Below are positions 62,653 through 64,000 of a stretch of DNA of 64,000 nt, piece after piece. Location of the stretch: the NCBI GenBank assembly GCA_910577585.1, contig CAJTNN010000012.1:6771-70770 (forward strand), in the 5' to 3' direction. Made by a program: the position numbers and the translations under genes. This DNA comes from an uncultured Muribaculaceae bacterium. GTDB lineage: Bacteria > Bacteroidota > Bacteroidia > Bacteroidales > Muribaculaceae. The number at the start of each line of letters is the position of its first letter. Positions within the stretch are counted from its first letter, which is position 1. The notes below the pieces were generated by a model. The model was not told the DNA's origin, did not search any database, and saw nothing but the letters and a program-made list of their open reading frames with translations.

Positions 62653-63996
62653 ATGAAATCAATTGAGCTTAATATCGACGACGCTCTATACTTCGCCGAA
62701 AAACAGTATGAGGCCACCAATGCCGAGGCAGTGGAGGCTATCACCAAACTCGACAAAGGCACCGGCGCCGGCGCCGACTTCATCGGCTGGGTGAATCTCG
62801 CTTCGCAGACTCCCGCCGAACTCGTGGAGAAAATCAATGCCACTGCCGCACGTCTGCGTGAAAACTGCGACTATGTGGTGTGCATCGGCATCGGTGGCTC
62901 TTACCTCGGTGCGAAGGCTGTCATCACAGCTCTCAGCGACAGCTTCGCTGACTACTATGCTCCGGCTCCGAAGTCGCCGAAGGTAGTGTATGCCGGTCAG
63001 AACATCGGCGAGGATTACATCGCCGAGCTCCAGAAACTTCTCGAGGGTAAGAAGTTCGGTATCATCGTGATCTCAAAGTCAGGCACCACCACCGAACCCG
63101 CCATCGCATTCCGTATCCTCCGCGCCCAGCTCGAGCAGCAGGTGGGCAAAGAGGCTGCAAAGAACCTCATCGTGGCCATCACCGATGCCAGCAAGGGTGC
63201 GCTCCGCACTATGGCTGACCAGGAGGGTTGGGAGACTTATGTGATTCCCGACAACGTCGGCGGCCGCTTCTCTGTGCTCACTCCGGTAGGTCTACTCCCC
63301 ATCGCGGTGGCCGGCCACGACATCTGCAAGCTCCTCTCCGGCGCTGCCGACATGGAGAAAGCCACAGCACATCCCGGCCCCGACAACATCGCCGAGGTTT
63401 ATGCCCGCATGCGCAACGCCCTCTATCAGAGTGGCAAGAAGATTGAGCTCCTCGTCAACTACAATCCGAAACTCCACTACTTCGCTGAATGGTGGAAGCA
63501 GCTTTATGGTGAGTCTGAAGGCAAAGAGGGTAAGGGCATCTTCCCCGCAGCCGTCGACAACACCACCGACCTCCACTCGATGGGTCAGTGGATTCAGGAG
63601 GGTGAGCGCTCTATCTTCGAGACAGTAATCTCTGTCAACAAGCCCGCTCTCTCAGTGCGTGTGCCTGAAGATGCTGCCAACCTTGACGGCATCAACTATC
63701 TCGCCGGCAAGAATGTGGATGAGGTCAACAAGATGGCCGAACTCGGCACAAAGATCGCCCACGTAGAGGGTGGTGTGCCCAACATGCGCATCGAGCTCTC
63801 GAAGCTCGACGAGTATGTGCTCGGTCAGCTCATCTACTTCTTCGAGAAGGCTTGCGGCATCAGCGGCTACATCCTTGGTGTCAACCCCTTCAACCAGCCC
63901 GGTGTTGAGGCTTACAAGAAGAATATGTTCGCCCTCCTCGAGAAGCCCGGCTACGAGGCTGAGACAGCTGCCATCAAGACCAAAATCCAGGCTTGA
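62653..63996 (+). CDS. pgi: Glucose-6-phosphate isomerase
   Basis: This 447-residue enzyme is of the short bacterial (Firmicutes/Bacteroidetes-type) PGI form. It interconverts glucose-6-phosphate and fructose-6-phosphate. CIGIGGSYLGAKAVITAL (about 77-94), ISKSGTTTEPAIAFRIL (about 140-156), DNVGGRFSVLTPVGLLPIAV (about 201-220) and the second signature GQLIYFFEKACGISGYILG are present. The complete gene ends three bases after the final GCT codon, four bases before the window edge. Confidence 0.98.
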   Translation: MKSIELNIDDALYFAEKQYEATNAEAVEAITKLDKGTGAGADFIGWVNLASQTPAELVEKINATAARLRENCDYVVCIGIGGSYLGAKAVITALSDSFADYYAPAPKSPKVVYAGQNIGEDYIAELQKLLEGKKFGIIVISKSGTTTEPAIAFRILRAQLEQQVGKEAAKNLIVAITDASKGALRTMADQEGWETYVIPDNVGGRFSVLTPVGLLPIAVAGHDICKLLSGAADMEKATAHPGPDNIAEVYARMRNALYQSGKKIELLVNYNPKLHYFAEWWKQLYGESEGKEGKGIFPAAVDNTTDLHSMGQWIQEGERSIFETVISVNKPALSVRVPEDAANLDGINYLAGKNVDEVNKMAELGTKIAHVEGGVPNMRIELSKLDEYVLGQLIYFFEKACGISGYILGVNPFNQPGVEAYKKNMFALLEKPGYEAETAAIKTKIQA

Positions 63997-64000
63997 TGAC

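Overview
The window looks like chromosomal DNA from a gut Bacteroidales bacterium, probably near Muribaculaceae. The evidence is the recurring -7 promoter element TAnnTTTG (at least 16 good matches in front of genes), BspA-type leucine-rich-repeat and Fn3/choice-of-anchor surface proteins with short T9SS-like C-termini, a C10 (streptopain-type) lipoprotein protease, an OMP_b-brl-type TonB-receptor-like barrel, a membrane-anchored TPR-HTH regulator, and an anaerobe's ferredoxin enzymes (NfnAB and a four-subunit 2-oxoacid:ferredoxin oxidoreductase). No plasmid, phage, rRNA or CRISPR structure was seen. The family assignment is inference from gene content.

Layout, left half (1-33 kb). An rpsT tail and tRNA-Glu are followed by nfnA-nfnB (minus strand). 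A plus-strand housekeeping stretch follows: yqeY-serS, a membrane pseudokinase, and a tightly overlapping GNAT-ubiE-U32 operon, then ychF. Next come mscL, gapA behind a hairpin-rich leader, and two large secreted Fn3-type proteins, the second with an apparent frameshift. A 1-kb non-coding stretch with a 9-bp minisatellite precedes a Sir2 deacylase and the ferredoxin oxidoreductase operon. At 24.2-26.7 kb lies a low-GC three-gene cassette: a ThiF/E1-like adenylyltransferase, a PAS-LuxR-type regulator and a LuxI/GNAT-fold synthase. It carries five copies of one operator-like motif and sits between two related intergenic repeats. Then come a secreted protein, a BspA-like gene broken by an in-frame TGA, a GT2 glycosyltransferase, a TrmH/SpoU methyltransferase and nadA.

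The 33.0-33.6 kb gap is the probable chromosome replication origin. It has an AT-rich block, then 14 exact or one-mismatch copies of TTATTGACA (several spaced 11-12 bp), lies between divergent genes, and sits where the plus strand changes from C-rich to G-rich.

Right half (33.6-64 kb). pyrH and frr are followed by an NhaC antiporter, an AspT/YidE-type transporter, a DegT aminotransferase and a 1210-residue secreted Fn3 protein. An AT-rich island (44.5-47.6 kb) holds a C10 protease lipoprotein and two paralogous lipoproteins; the protease and the first lipoprotein are preceded by the same 42-nt sequence, and a MITE-like inverted repeat lies between them. Then come a TonB-receptor-like barrel, a C39-peptidase ABC exporter and a stub of its HlyD adaptor, tRNA-Ser, a decayed hipBA module, a TPR-HTH regulator, a small OMP, two exported proteins (one a C1 aminopeptidase), and a housekeeping run rsmA, lysS, gpsA, pgi.

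The most promising undescribed system is the ThiF/LuxR/LuxI-like cassette. The operator starts exactly 37 bp before the -7 box of both the ThiF and the synthase genes, and again 37 bp before a one-mismatch -7 box with no gene behind it. That spacing suggests an autoregulated, lux-box-like signalling circuit.
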